Shown here: positions 1 through 9,771 of the stretch, in pieces
Layout: every line of letters starts with the position of its first letter
Position numbering within the stretch: position 1 is the first letter of the stretch
Origin: Streptomyces vietnamensis
Lineage (GTDB): Bacteria; Actinomycetota; Actinomycetes; Streptomycetales; Streptomycetaceae
Assembly (NCBI RefSeq): GCF_000830005.1
Contig: NZ_CP010407.1
Location: 3,143,001-3,207,000, forward strand
Direction: 5' to 3'
Length of the DNA: 64,000 bases
The notes under the pieces: generated by a model
What the model was told of the DNA's origin: nothing
Database searches by the model: none
The model's input: only the letters and a program-made list of their open reading frames with translations
Translations under genes and position numbers: made by a program

Positions 1-20
1 CGGAGGACTGAGCCCGGGGC

Positions 21-150
21 CGGACGGGTGGGCGCCCGGACGGGTGGACGCCCGGGCCGGTAGGCGCCCGGACCGGTAGGCGCCCGGGCCGGTAGGCGCC
101 CGGACCGGTGGGCACCTGGGCCGGTAGGCGCCCGGCCCCTGGCGGGCTCG
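21..150. repeat. 16-bp GC-rich tandem repeat at window edge
   Basis: About eight degenerate copies of a 16-base unit of the type ccggtaggcgcccgga run head to tail. Neighbouring copies differ mainly by ga/gg and ta/tg swaps. No start or coding frame can be assigned. The array could be the 3' end of, or the spacer after, a gene lying left of the window. The remaining bases up to 291 hold only a hairpin at 183-208. Confidence 0.6.
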
Positions 151-182
151 CGTGGCTCGGAGACGTACACCTGACCGAAAAA

Positions 183-208
183 GCCCCCCTGGCATATGCC
201 GAGGGGGC
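183..208 (-). terminator. Hairpin with T-run on the minus strand
   Basis: The arms gccccc and gggggc enclose the perfect palindrome ggcatatgcc. Read on the minus strand the hairpin is followed by TTTTT, the form of an intrinsic terminator for leftward transcription. No minus-strand gene lies immediately to its right, so its client is unclear. Confidence 0.4.
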
Positions 209-291
209 ACGATACTCCTCGCCCACCCCTCCTGTCCGGGATTCCGGGAACCCTCGGCAATCGCCGCGTCACGCCCGGTAGACCTGGATCC

Positions 292-921
292 ATGACGACC
301 TGGCTGCGCGACGAGACCCCGCACGACATCTTCCGGTTCCTCCGGGAGAGCGACGAGGGACGGCACCAGACGGCCCGGGTGACCGCCGACGGGGCCGCCT
401 GGCTCGCCTCGGCCGCCGGGGGCCGCGACGGCGCCGCGCTGACCCGCTGGGAGTCCCGGCCCGCCTCCCCGGCGGCGCTGCCCTGCGGGACGGTCTTCGA
501 CGTCGTCAACGTGGACCCCGTCTTCGGGCGCCGGATGCTGGACCGGCTGTGGGAGGAGGGCCCGGGCTCGGGGCCCGTCGCGGTGCACCGGGGCCGGATG
601 ATGCTGTTCGCCGCGCCGGGGACGGCCCAGCGGCTGCCGGCGCTGCTCGACTGGGAGGAGTGGGGGGACGCCGTTCCCCGGCCGCTCTGCCACGGACTCG
701 GGGACGCGGTGACCGTGCCGCCGCTCGTGCCGTCGGGCTCCTCCGGGCCCCGCTGGCTGGTGGCCCCCGACTCCCGGCACCCGTGGCTGCCGGGGCCCGA
801 GGTCGTGCTCTGGGCCTGCGTGCGGGCCGTCCGGGCGGCTTCCGCCGCCGACGTGCGGGTATCGATTTTTCCTCCCGCCGATCCGGATGCTAATGTCTAC
901 GACGTCAGCAGGCGCCGCTAG
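292..921 (+). CDS. Hypothetical protein, possibly primase/polymerase-like
   Basis: This encodes a 209-residue soluble protein with no signal peptide or membrane segment. ATG 292 (MTTWLRDETPHD) is chosen over an upstream in-frame ATG at 196 because the extra segment is low-complexity and crosses the preceding hairpin. The sequence pattern (GTVFDVVNVDP, then GPVAVHRGRMMLFAAPG, later GPRWLVAPDSRHPWLPGPE) resembles small actinobacterial proteins annotated as bifunctional primase/polymerase N-terminal domains. That resemblance is from memory and weak, and no catalytic motif could be confirmed. The last ten bases, including the TAG stop, lie inside the tRNA-Lys gene that follows, so that tRNA's promoter must lie within this coding sequence. 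Confidence 0.55.
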   Translation: MTTWLRDETPHDIFRFLRESDEGRHQTARVTADGAAWLASAAGGRDGAALTRWESRPASPAALPCGTVFDVVNVDPVFGRRMLDRLWEEGPGSGPVAVHRGRMMLFAAPGTAQRLPALLDWEEWGDAVPRPLCHGLGDAVTVPPLVPSGSSGPRWLVAPDSRHPWLPGPEVVLWACVRAVRAASAADVRVSIFPPADPDANVYDVSRRR

Positions 922-985
922 CTCAGTTGGTTAGAGCAGCTGACTCTTAATCAGCGGGTCCGGGGTTCGAGTCCCTGGCGGCGCA
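912..985 (+). tRNA. tRNA-Lys (anticodon CTT), copy 1
   Basis: A complete cloverleaf can be folded: a 7-bp acceptor stem (gcgccgc with gcggcgc, all paired), D-arm gctc/gagc, anticodon stem gctga/tcagc around loop ctcttaa (anticodon CTT, reading AAG), and T-arm cgggg-ttcgagt-ccctg. CCA is not encoded. Its sequence is identical to the copies at 8962 and 18220. Its first ten bases overlap the end of the preceding CDS. Confidence 0.97.
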
Positions 986-991
986 CAGACG

Positions 992-1025
992 GAAGAAGCC
1001 CCTCGCGGAAGCGAGGGGCTTCTTC
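992..1025. terminator. Intrinsic terminator after tRNA-Lys copy 1
   Basis: A perfect 15-bp stem (gaagaagcccctcgc with its complement) has a GGAA tetraloop and lies 6 bases after the tRNA. It also sits at the 3' end of the minus-strand M6 peptidase gene, so it probably works in both directions. Confidence 0.85.
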
Positions 1026-1071
1026 GTGTTCCCGGTCGGCTTCCCGGCCGGCTTCCCTGCCGCGTTCCCGG

Positions 1072-2322
1072 TCAGCGCGCCGCGGGCGGGGTGATCTTCA
1101 CCGTCCAGACGCCCGCCGAGGTGCGGTCGGCGACCTCGATCCGGATCCCGGTCCCGGGCACGGTCAGGGTCTCGCCCTCCTCGACGGGGGCGTCCGCGAG
1201 CGGCGGATAGACGGAGCGCTCCACGCACGCCTGGGTGTCCGGGTGCGCGTCCACGACCTCGACCGGGCCGTCGCCGGAGGCCGTGCGGGCGCGGACCCGG
1301 TAGACGAGGACGCCCTCGGTGCAGGTGTCGGCGTCGTTCCCGGCGCTGCTCCTGGCCTCGATCGCCAGGACGCTGTCGGGGCCGGTGCGGACGACGGCGA
1401 GCCGGGTGCCGAGGGTGCCGCCGGGCGCGGGCGGGGCGTCGATCGGCTCCAGGCTGACGAGCCGGGGGGCGGCGCCCTGCACGCAGGTCACCTGGGCGCG
1501 GGAGAGCCAGCCGAGCTTCCACTTGTGCCAGCCGAAGGGGTCCGGGGAGAGCCCGAACTGGCTGCCCATGACGTCCCAGTCCCCCACATGGGTGTCCCAG
1601 TCGCCCTTGCCGTCCACCGGGCGGCGGTAGAGGTCGGGCAGGTCGAAGACGTGGCCGGTCTCGTGGGCGAGGACGTTGCGGTCGGGCGGGTGCCGCTCGA
1701 AGACGGTGACGACGCGCTTGATCTCGGTGCCGTCGACCTCGAGGGGGTGGTCGAGGTTGACGACCTTGGTCGCGTCGGAGTCCACGCCGGGCGCGTCCGG
1801 GTCGGCGACCAGGTAGACGATGTCGTACTGCGAGAAGTCGACGTCCTCGTCGGCGGCGGTGATCGCGTCGCGGAGGTAGGCGGCCCGCTTCCCGGCGTCC
1901 CAGTCCCGCCGTATGTCGTACGCCTCCGACGCGTGCGGCATCGGGGTCCAGCCGGGCCGGGGGTGCGGGCGCAGCTTGAAGCGCCCGTAGGAGGCGCGGT
2001 CGAAGAACTCGCTGGTGGCGGGGAAGTGGTCGGCGGCGAGTTCGGCCGGTTCGGTGAGCGGCGTGGAGTCCGGGAAGGACAGGAAGATCATGACCGCGTC
2101 GAGGGTCTGGTTCGGGCGCGGATAGGCGCTGTTCCAGGTGTCGAGGCCGAGCGAGTGGTGGGCGGCGGTACGGGGCAGGGCGCAGGGCCCCGCCGAGGAC
2201 GCGCCGACGGCGGGGCCCGCGACGAGCCCGGTGGCGGCCAGGGCGGCGAGCGAGGTGAAGGCCGCCGCGCCGGCGCGCAGCCGGGGGCGTTCCACTCGCC
2301 CGGGTGGCTGCTGAGCCCTCAC
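1072..2322 (-). CDS. Secreted M6-type metalloprotease
   Basis: This encodes a 416-residue exported zinc protease. GTG 2322 is chosen because GGAGG lies 5 bases upstream and it gives a normal signal peptide: RPRLR, then a hydrophobic stretch near residues 18-40 ending before ASSAGPCALP. The zinc motif HETGHVFDLPD at residues 210-220 fits HExxHxxgxxD of the immune-inhibitor-A (M6) family, with Glu211 as the expected catalytic base. Upstream of it, residues 60-200 carry the usual M6 pattern of a SFPDSTPL segment and a SYGRFKL segment. Longer starts exist (2391, 2457) but would bury the signal peptide. It likely degrades extracellular protein; the substrate is unknown. It is transcribed alone. 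Confidence 0.85.
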   Translation of the reverse strand: MRAQQPPGRVERPRLRAGAAAFTSLAALAATGLVAGPAVGASSAGPCALPRTAAHHSLGLDTWNSAYPRPNQTLDAVMIFLSFPDSTPLTEPAELAADHFPATSEFFDRASYGRFKLRPHPRPGWTPMPHASEAYDIRRDWDAGKRAAYLRDAITAADEDVDFSQYDIVYLVADPDAPGVDSDATKVVNLDHPLEVDGTEIKRVVTVFERHPPDRNVLAHETGHVFDLPDLYRRPVDGKGDWDTHVGDWDVMGSQFGLSPDPFGWHKWKLGWLSRAQVTCVQGAAPRLVSLEPIDAPPAPGGTLGTRLAVVRTGPDSVLAIEARSSAGNDADTCTEGVLVYRVRARTASGDGPVEVVDAHPDTQACVERSVYPPLADAPVEEGETLTVPGTGIRIEVADRTSAGVWTVKITPPAAR

Positions 2323-2578
2323 GTGGACCTCCGGATCGGGAATGCGGGACACCCCACCCACCTTGTGACGATTCACGGTGTTTCGCATGTTTCCGCTGCC
2401 CCGGTCGGGTGAGGACACGCCGCGGGGTCGACGCGACACGAGCGCGCTCCAGCTCACGGAAAGTCACATTCGGTCAGGCCCTCGACGGCCCGTGTCAGAC
2501 CCGCGCAGAAACGATCGGGCGGGCCGGTCCGGTGGCAGGCCCCACAGCACCGGAGGCCCCTCGGAGACGCCTCGGAGC

Positions 2579-2607
2579 TGGAACGCTCCCCCGGCTGGCT
2601 CTATGAT
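2579..2607 (+). promoter_or_regulatory. Candidate promoter of the GGDEF-EAL gene
   Basis: TGGAAC (2579-2584) and TATGAT (2602-2607) are separated by 17 bases and lie 70 bases before GTG 2677. The -10 is good for a HrdB-type promoter and the -35 is only fair. The GGAAC element could instead belong to an ECF sigma factor. The rest of 2323-2676 shows no gene. Confidence 0.3.
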
Positions 2608-2676
2608 CGGCTCACTCTTCCTTGGCCGACCGTCCCGACCACATGTGACCGGCCCGACTGCACACGGGAGCGAGCG

Positions 2677-4566
2677 GTGAGCGGAACCCCCGAAGGACCG
2701 GTGCACCCAGAGCCGGCGGAGACACACGCGGCCGAGCCCGCATTCACGGAGCGTCACCTCGCGCGCCGGGCGGCCGAACTCCGCGACTACCGGGCCGCCT
2801 TCCGGGTCGCCCAGCTCGCCATGGCCGTCGTCGACGAGGACGGCGTCGTCGTCGCCGCCAACGACTCCTTCGGCACCCTCCTCGGCACCGAGCCCGCGGC
2901 GCTCCGCGAGCAGGCCGCGGCCGACCTCGTCGACCTCGCCTCCGACGGACGCACCTGGCACGCCTACCGCGAGGTGCTCCGCGGCCGCCGCTCCCGCTTC
3001 CGCTGCACCCGCCGCCTCAAGCACGCCGACGGCCGCTCGCTGTGGGCCGAGGTCACCGTCGCCCCCGTGCCCGACAGCCGGCGCGTCCTGCTCTCGATCG
3101 CGGACATCAGCGACCGGCGCGAGCTCCACGCCCGGCTGCGCCACCTCCAGATGCACGACCCAGTGACCCGGCTGCCCAACCGCGCGCTGTTCTTCGAGCG
3201 GCTCCAGGCGGCCCTGGAGTCCGCGGCCCAGGACGCCGTCGCCCCCGACTCCGATGCGTCGCACGGATCGCATGGATCGCATGGATCGCACGAGTCATAC
3301 GAGTCGTACGGCCATGGCAGAACAGGGCGGATCGGTCTCTGCTATCTGGACCTCGACGGCTTCAAGGCGGTCAACGACACCCTCGGCCACCGCGTCGGCG
3401 ACCGGCTCCTGGCCGCCGTCGCCACCCGGCTCACGGAGTGCGCGGACAGCGACGGCTACACCCGCAACGGCGGCCACCTCGTGGCGCGGCTCGGCGGCGA
3501 CGAGTTCGCGATCCTGGTCGAGGACTCCACCGGCACGGAACAACTCGCGGACCTGGCGCGCTCGGTGCTCGACGCGCTCCAGCTCCCCTTCGACCTGGGC
3601 GGCCAGCGGCTCTCCGTCTCCGCCTCGATCGGCGTGGTCGAGCGCGTCGGGCACGGGACGACGGCGACCGCCCTCATGCAGGCCGCGGACACCACGCTGT
3701 ACTGGGCGAAGGCGGACGGCAAGGCCCGCTGGACCCTCTTCGATCCCGAGCGCAACGCCCACCGGATGACCCGGCAGGCGCTCTCCTCCACCCTGCGGCC
3801 GGCCGTGGAGCGCGGGGAGTTCGCCCTGGAGTACCAGCCGCTCGTGGACCTGGCCGACGGGGCGGTGCGCGGGGTCGAGGCGCTGGTGCGCTGGAACCAC
3901 CCGCAGTTCGGCTCGCTCGCGCCGAATCGGTTCATCGGGATCGCCGAGGAGGACGGCTCCATCGTGGAGCTGGGGCGGTGGGTGCTCCACACCGCCTGCC
4001 GCCAGGCCCGGCAGTGGCAGAAGGACCATCCGCGCGAGCGCCCGATCTTCGTCAGCGTGAACGTGGCGGTCCGTCAGGTCTGGGACTCCGACCTGGTCGC
4101 CGACGTGGCCGGCATCCTCGCGGATACCGGTCTCGCGCCGCACCTGCTCCAGCTGGAGCTGACCGAGTCCGCCGTGATGGGCTCCAACGGCCGGCCGCTC
4201 CAGGCGCTCCAGGCGCTGAGCGACATGGGGGTGCGGATCGCGATCGACGACTTCGGCACCGGCTACTCGAACCTCGCCTATCTGAGCCGGCTGCCGGTCT
4301 CCGTGCTCAAGCTGGACGGCTCCTTCGTCCGCGGCTTCCAGGACGAGGAGCACGCCAACCCTGCGGACGAACTGATCGTCGAGGCGCTCGTGCACCTCGC
4401 GCACCGGCTCGGCCTCACCGTGACCGCCGAGTGCGTCGAGACGGCCGGGCAGGCCAGCCGGCTGCGCCGGATCGGCTGCGACACCGGGCAGGGCTGGCTG
4501 TACTCGCGGGCGGTGGCCCCGGACCGCATCGCCGAGCTGATCGGCACGGAGCCGCTGCCGGTGTAG
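2677..4566 (+). CDS. PAS-GGDEF-EAL cyclic-di-GMP turnover protein
   Basis: This is a 629-residue cytoplasmic signalling protein with a PAS-like sensor (about 40-145), a GGDEF domain (about 150-355) and an EAL domain (about 370-620). GGDEF is intact (RLGGDEF near 270). The position of the inhibitory I-site reads RNGG rather than RxxD, so product inhibition is probably absent. The EAL half keeps EALVRW, ELTES, DDFGTGYSN, KLDGSF and AECVE, consistent with active phosphodiesterase. It may be a bifunctional diguanylate cyclase/phosphodiesterase; which activity dominates cannot be read from sequence. An odd Ser-His-Gly insert near residues 193-210 comes from a 9-bp tandem repeat. GTG 2677 has GGGAG 7 bases upstream. 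No transmembrane segment is visible. Confidence 0.92.
   Translation: MSGTPEGPVHPEPAETHAAEPAFTERHLARRAAELRDYRAAFRVAQLAMAVVDEDGVVVAANDSFGTLLGTEPAALREQAAADLVDLASDGRTWHAYREVLRGRRSRFRCTRRLKHADGRSLWAEVTVAPVPDSRRVLLSIADISDRRELHARLRHLQMHDPVTRLPNRALFFERLQAALESAAQDAVAPDSDASHGSHGSHGSHESYESYGHGRTGRIGLCYLDLDGFKAVNDTLGHRVGDRLLAAVATRLTECADSDGYTRNGGHLVARLGGDEFAILVEDSTGTEQLADLARSVLDALQLPFDLGGQRLSVSASIGVVERVGHGTTATALMQAADTTLYWAKADGKARWTLFDPERNAHRMTRQALSSTLRPAVERGEFALEYQPLVDLADGAVRGVEALVRWNHPQFGSLAPNRFIGIAEEDGSIVELGRWVLHTACRQARQWQKDHPRERPIFVSVNVAVRQVWDSDLVADVAGILADTGLAPHLLQLELTESAVMGSNGRPLQALQALSDMGVRIAIDDFGTGYSNLAYLSRLPVSVLKLDGSFVRGFQDEEHANPADELIVEALVHLAHRLGLTVTAECVETAGQASRLRRIGCDTGQGWLYSRAVAPDRIAELIGTEPLPV
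3256..3306 (+). repeat. 9-bp tandem repeat coding SHGSHG insert
   Basis: The unit catggatcg and variants repeats about five times and encodes the run SHGSHGSHGSHESYESYG inside the GGDEF domain, between its first strands and the FKAVNDTLGH segment. It is an in-frame length-variable insert. Confidence 0.7.
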
Positions 4567-4622
4567 GAGCGGAACGCGGAGCCGCTGCCAGTGCAGGAGC
4601 GGAACGCGGAGCCGCTGCCGGT
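4547..4622 (+). repeat. 30-bp tandem repeat spanning the stop codon
   Basis: There are two and a half copies of a 30-base unit (4547-4576, 4577-4606, 4607-4622). The TAG stop of the GGDEF-EAL gene lies in copy 1. Copy 2 has CAG at the matching place, and the unit length is a multiple of three, so the array reads on in frame past the stop as AEPLPVQERN-like repeats. Confidence 0.85.
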
Positions 4623-4711
4623 CCGCGCCGTATCCGTGCGGGCATGGAACTGCCCCCGGCCGGAGGGACATTCCGGGCGGGGGCAGTGGTCGTAAGGGTT
4701 TCAGCGGAGGG

Positions 4712-6427
<1,716 letters not shown>

Positions 6428-6499
6428 GTGCTGCCTCCGGGAGGGGGTGGCGGTACGGAAGTTGGAGCAGTGATATCCGCCGCGTGAACAGCACGTCAA

Positions 6500-6530
6500 T
6501 GGTCTGAACCAGATTGAGGACTAGACCAAT
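6500..6530. promoter_or_regulatory. Two dre-like sites upstream of the chitinase
   Basis: TGGTCTGAACCAG (6500-6512) and GGACTAGACCAAT (6518-6530) lie 73-103 bases before the chitinase start. Each resembles the DasR responsive element, consensus TGGTCTAGACCA. Together they form the tandem arrangement described for Streptomyces chitinase promoters. Binding by DasR is inferred. Confidence 0.7.
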
Positions 6531-6673
6531 TCGAGGAAGAAAGCCCTTGTCAGGGCCGTGCAGCACAAAACGGAACCGCCCGCCACCATCGGTGACGAGC
6601 GGTTTAAGGTTCGCTTAGGGGAGGACGGCGGTTCGTTCGGGAGTGAACCAACCGGCCTCCGACATCAGGGTTT

Positions 6674-7756
6674 TTACGGCTCCGGAACCTCCGGCAGCTC
6701 CGGGAGCTCGTACGCGTCGGCGATCAACTCGTAGCTCCGCACCCGCTCCTCGCCGCCGTGCCCGTTGGCCGTGATCATCAGCTCGTCCGCGCCCGTCCGC
6801 TTCCGCAGGTCGTCCAGGCCCGTGCGCACCTCGTCCGGGGTGCCGTACACGATGTTCGCGAGCCAGCCGTCCACGAACTCCCGCTCGGCGGGGCTGAATC
6901 CGTACGCCGCCGCCTCCTCCGGCGTCGGCACCAGGCCGGGCCGACCGGTCCGCAGCCGCAGCATCGCGAGCGCGCCCGCGAGGACCTGGCGGCGGGCCTG
7001 CGCCGCCTCCTCGGCGGCGAAGGCCGAGACGCCGATCATCGCGTACGGGGCGTCGAGGACCCCCGAGGGCCGGAAGGAGTCCCGGTAGAGGTCGAGCGCC
7101 GGGACGGTGTTCCTGGCCGAGAAGTGGTGGGCGAAGGCGAAGGGCAGCCCGAGCAGCCCCGCGAGGCGGGCGCTGAAGCCGGAGGAGCCGAGCAGCCAGA
7201 TCGGCGGGCGCCCCTTCGGGCCCTGCACGGGACCCGGCACGGCGTGGATCCGGGCGTACGGATGCCCGTCCGGGAAGTCGTCGTCCAGGAACCGGGTCAG
7301 CTCGGCCAGCTGCTCCGGGAAGTCGTCCGCACCCTCGTTGAGGCGGTCGGTACGGCGCAGGGCGGCGGCCGTGGCCCCGTCGGTGCCGGGCGCGCGGCCG
7401 AGGCCGAGGTCGATCCGGCCCGGGGCGAAGGCCTCCAGGGTGCCGAACTGCTCGGCGACGACGAGCGGGGCGTGGTTGGGCAGCATGACGCCGCCCGAAC
7501 CGAGCCGGATGCGGCGGGTGTGCGCCGCGAGGTGGGCGAGGATCACGGCCGGGGAGGAGGAGGCGACCCCGGGCATGGAGTGGTGCTCGGCCACCCAGTG
7601 CCGGTGGAAGCCGCGCCGCTCGGCGAGCCGGCTCAGCTCGACGCTGGTGGCGAGCGCCTGGGACGCGGTCCGCCCGCTGCCGACGGTCACCAGGTCCAGT
7701 ACGGACAGCGGTACGGGCGCGGTCCCCCGCGCCTCTCCTCGAATAGCGTCGGTCAC
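6674..7756 (-). CDS. LLM-class flavin-dependent oxidoreductase
   Basis: A 360-residue luciferase-like monooxygenase family protein, predicted to be a cytoplasmic FMN/F420-type TIM barrel. The start GTG 7756 follows GAGGAGG by 8 bases; a GTG at 7777 is possible. Family marks include the N-terminal PLSVLDLVTVGSGRTASQAL, RGFHRHWVAEHHSMPGVASSSP (residues about 45-70), RIRLGSGGVMLPNHAPLVVAEQFGTLE and RIDLGLGRAPGTD. These are typical of the alkanal-monooxygenase-like subgroup widespread in actinobacteria. The substrate is unknown. It is divergent from the IclR-type gene at 8103, with a palindromic candidate operator in the 346-bp gap, so the regulator may control it. Confidence 0.88.
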   Translation of the reverse strand: MTDAIRGEARGTAPVPLSVLDLVTVGSGRTASQALATSVELSRLAERRGFHRHWVAEHHSMPGVASSSPAVILAHLAAHTRRIRLGSGGVMLPNHAPLVVAEQFGTLEAFAPGRIDLGLGRAPGTDGATAAALRRTDRLNEGADDFPEQLAELTRFLDDDFPDGHPYARIHAVPGPVQGPKGRPPIWLLGSSGFSARLAGLLGLPFAFAHHFSARNTVPALDLYRDSFRPSGVLDAPYAMIGVSAFAAEEAAQARRQVLAGALAMLRLRTGRPGLVPTPEEAAAYGFSPAEREFVDGWLANIVYGTPDEVRTGLDDLRKRTGADELMITANGHGGEERVRSYELIADAYELPELPEVPEP

Positions 7757-7965
7757 CGTCGGGACCCTCCTCGGCACGCGTACAGGTACATCGAGGCAAC
7801 AACAGGAGGGGGCCTCCGCTTATTCCACCCCTCTGCGCGGCTCCGTGCGGCTCCGCGCGGCTCTGCCCGGCGAAAATTTCTCCCCTCAGCCAGTGGCCGA
7901 ACACCGACGCCCGGCACCCCGGCGCACGCCCCTGACCTGAGGCTCTGCGCACCACCCATGACGTG

Positions 7966-7984
7966 GGCATATGCCAGAGTGGCA
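7966..7984. promoter_or_regulatory. Palindromic candidate operator
   Basis: GGCATATGCC (7966-7975) overlaps TGCCA-gag-TGGCA (7972-7984), a perfect inverted repeat, in the gap between the divergent LLM oxidoreductase and IclR-type genes. It is a plausible site for the IclR protein. Nothing else was recognised in 7757-8102. Confidence 0.4.
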
Positions 7985-8102
7985 AAGCCCAGACCAGGGG
8001 CCCGGTGCTCCGCATCATTCTCGCCAACAGCCGCCCCGTAAAGGCCCCTTGGCGGCTATCGTGGTACGAAAGCTTGCGGTCACAACCTGGTAGGGGGAAA
8101 CC

Positions 8103-8861
8103 GTGGCGCTGAAGCCCGAGCCCACCGCGCCGTTCCACTCGGTGCAGTACGCCCTGCGCGTCCTCGAGACGGTCTCACGGCACGGTGGCGGAGTGACAGA
8201 CGTCCAGATCGCGCGCGAGACCGGCCTGCCCGTCGCCCACCTGTCCTCGCTGCTCCTCATGCTCCGCCGCGAGGGGTACGTCGAGCAGGTCGCCGACGGC
8301 GCGTACGTGATCGGGGACTCCCTCGTCCTCCTCGGCTCCGGCCTGACCCGCCGCGAAGCCCTGGAGGCCAAGCTCCAGGAGACCCTGACCGAGCTCCGGG
8401 ACTCCGTCGGCGCGGCGGTCTACATCAGCCGGTACATCGACGGCGAGGTGAAGATCACCCAGTTCGCCGACGGCCCGCGCACGCCCAAGGTCAACGAGTG
8501 GGTGGACTTCCGCTCGGCCGCGCACGCCAGCGCGGTCGGCAAGTGCCTGCTCACCCAGCTCGACCAGAACGGCCGCCGGGACCACCTCTCCCGGCACAAG
8601 ATCGCCCGGCTGACCTCCCGGACGATCACCAGCGAGCGCATCCTCTTCTCCAAGCTCGACAGCCAGCCGGCCACCGTCCCCGTGCTCGACCTCCAGGAGT
8701 ACGCGGTGGGCACGGTCTGCGCGGCCGTCCCGCTGACAGCGGGCTCGGCCGTGGGCTGCCTGGCGCTCTCGCTGCCGATCGAGCACGCCCACCGGCTGCG
8801 CGCGGCGGCCGACACGCTGAACCGGCCGGCCGCTCCGGTGGTGCTCTCGCTGGCGATCTGA
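8103..8861 (+). CDS. IclR-family transcriptional regulator
   Basis: A 252-residue DNA-binding regulator. The N-terminal winged helix (about 12-75) includes VTDVQIARETGLPVAHLSSLL and LRREGYVEQ. The C-terminal IclR effector domain (about 85-250) includes the conserved SAAHASAVGKCLL and a late AVPLTAGSAVGCLALSLP strand. Start GTG 8103 follows GGGGG. The effector is unknown. Divergence from the LLM oxidoreductase, with a shared palindrome between them, suggests local control. Directly after the stop, the bases ggagcggggtccc are repeated two to three times in the gap before the second tRNA-Lys. Confidence 0.88.
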   Translation: MALKPEPTAPFHSVQYALRVLETVSRHGGGVTDVQIARETGLPVAHLSSLLLMLRREGYVEQVADGAYVIGDSLVLLGSGLTRREALEAKLQETLTELRDSVGAAVYISRYIDGEVKITQFADGPRTPKVNEWVDFRSAAHASAVGKCLLTQLDQNGRRDHLSRHKIARLTSRTITSERILFSKLDSQPATVPVLDLQEYAVGTVCAAVPLTAGSAVGCLALSLPIEHAHRLRAAADTLNRPAAPVVLSLAI

Positions 8862-8913
8862 GGCGTACGGAGCGGGGTCCCGGAGCGGGGTCCCGGCGGG
8901 GTGGTCCCGAGGG

Positions 8914-8961
8914 TGGTCACGAGCACCCCTCGGGACCAGGTAGTATTTTCTCTGTCAGCAG
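8914..8961 (+). promoter_or_regulatory. Conserved upstream block of tRNA-Lys copy 2
   Basis: TGGTCA, then GAGCACCCC, then CAGGTAGTAT and GTCAGCAG match the block before copy 3 (18172-18219) at exactly the same 48-base distance from the tRNA. TAGTAT is the likely -10. Copy 1 lacks this block apart from the final gtcagcag. Confidence 0.55.
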
Positions 8962-9035
8962 GCGCCGCTAGCTCAGTTGGTTAGAGCAGCTGACTCTTAA
9001 TCAGCGGGTCCGGGGTTCGAGTCCCTGGCGGCGCA
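8962..9035 (+). tRNA. tRNA-Lys (anticodon CTT), copy 2
   Basis: It is identical over all 74 bases to the tRNA at 912, with the same cloverleaf and anticodon CTT, and no encoded CCA. It lies between the IclR-type gene and a two-component pair and has its own terminator. Confidence 0.97.
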
Positions 9036-9042
9036 CAGACAG

Positions 9043-9076
9043 GGAAGGCCCCCTCACTTCGGTGAGGGGGCCTTCC
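9043..9076. terminator. Intrinsic terminator after tRNA-Lys copy 2
   Basis: A 15-bp perfect stem (ggaaggccccctcac and its complement) has a TTCG tetraloop. It also faces the 3' end of the minus-strand response regulator gene, so it is probably bidirectional. Confidence 0.85.
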
Positions 9077-9108
9077 TGCATGCCCGAAGGCCACGCGCGC
9101 CACGCCCG

Positions 9109-9771
9109 TCACGCGCGGAGGTAGGTGAGGACGGCCAGGACCCGGCGGTGGGTGTCCTCGGCCGGGGGCAGGTCCAGCTTCGCCAGGATGTTGCCGATGT
9201 GCTTGCCGACGGCGGCCTCGGTCACGACGAGGCGGCGGGCGATCGCCCCGTTGGAACGGCCCTCCGCGACCAGGCCCAGGACCTCCCGCTCGCGCGGGGT
9301 CAGCGCCTCCAGGGGGTCCCGGTGCCGGCGAAGCAGCTGGCGTACGACCTCCGGGTCGACGACCGTGCCGCCGTCCGCGACCCGGGCCAGGGCGTCCGCG
9401 AACTCCTCCACCTGCCCGACCCGGTCCTTCAGGAGGTAGCCGACGCCGGTGCCGTCGCCCGCGTCGAGGAGATCGGCGGCGTAGCTGCGCTGCACGTACT
9501 GGCTGAGGACCAGGACCGGCAGGGCGGGCCGCTCGGCGCGGAGCGCGACCGCCGCGCGCAGGCCCTCGTCCTGGAAGCCGGGCGGCATCCGGACGTCGGT
9601 CACGACGATGTCGGGCTCGTGGGCCGCGACCGCCTCGCGCAGGGCGTCGGCGTCGCCGACGGCGGCGACGACCTCGTGGCCGAAGCGGGCCAGGAGTCCG
9701 ATCAGTCCCTCCCGGAGGAGGACGCCGTCCTCGGCGAGGACGACACGGAGCTTGCGGTCGGTGCGGGACAC
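9109..9771 (-). CDS. NarL/LuxR-type response regulator
   Basis: A 220-residue response regulator with a receiver domain (about 8-125) whose phosphoacceptor is Asp59 in VVTDVRMPPG, and a C-terminal LuxR-type HTH (about 150-215) with LTPREREVLGLVAEGRSN and AVGKHIGNILAKL. Start GTG 9771 follows GGAG by 5 bases. It overlaps the 3' end of the histidine kinase gene by about 70 bases, so the pair is probably translated together. The controlled genes are unknown, since no conserved target lies beside it. Confidence 0.93.
   Translation of the reverse strand: MSRTDRKLRVVLAEDGVLLREGLIGLLARFGHEVVAAVGDADALREAVAAHEPDIVVTDVRMPPGFQDEGLRAAVALRAERPALPVLVLSQYVQRSYAADLLDAGDGTGVGYLLKDRVGQVEEFADALARVADGGTVVDPEVVRQLLRRHRDPLEALTPREREVLGLVAEGRSNGAIARRLVVTEAAVGKHIGNILAKLDLPPAEDTHRRVLAVLTYLRA

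Noticed and set aside
3256..3306. CRISPR-like or regulatory repeat
   Set aside because: The 9-bp units are contiguous, in frame and coding (SHG), without spacers.
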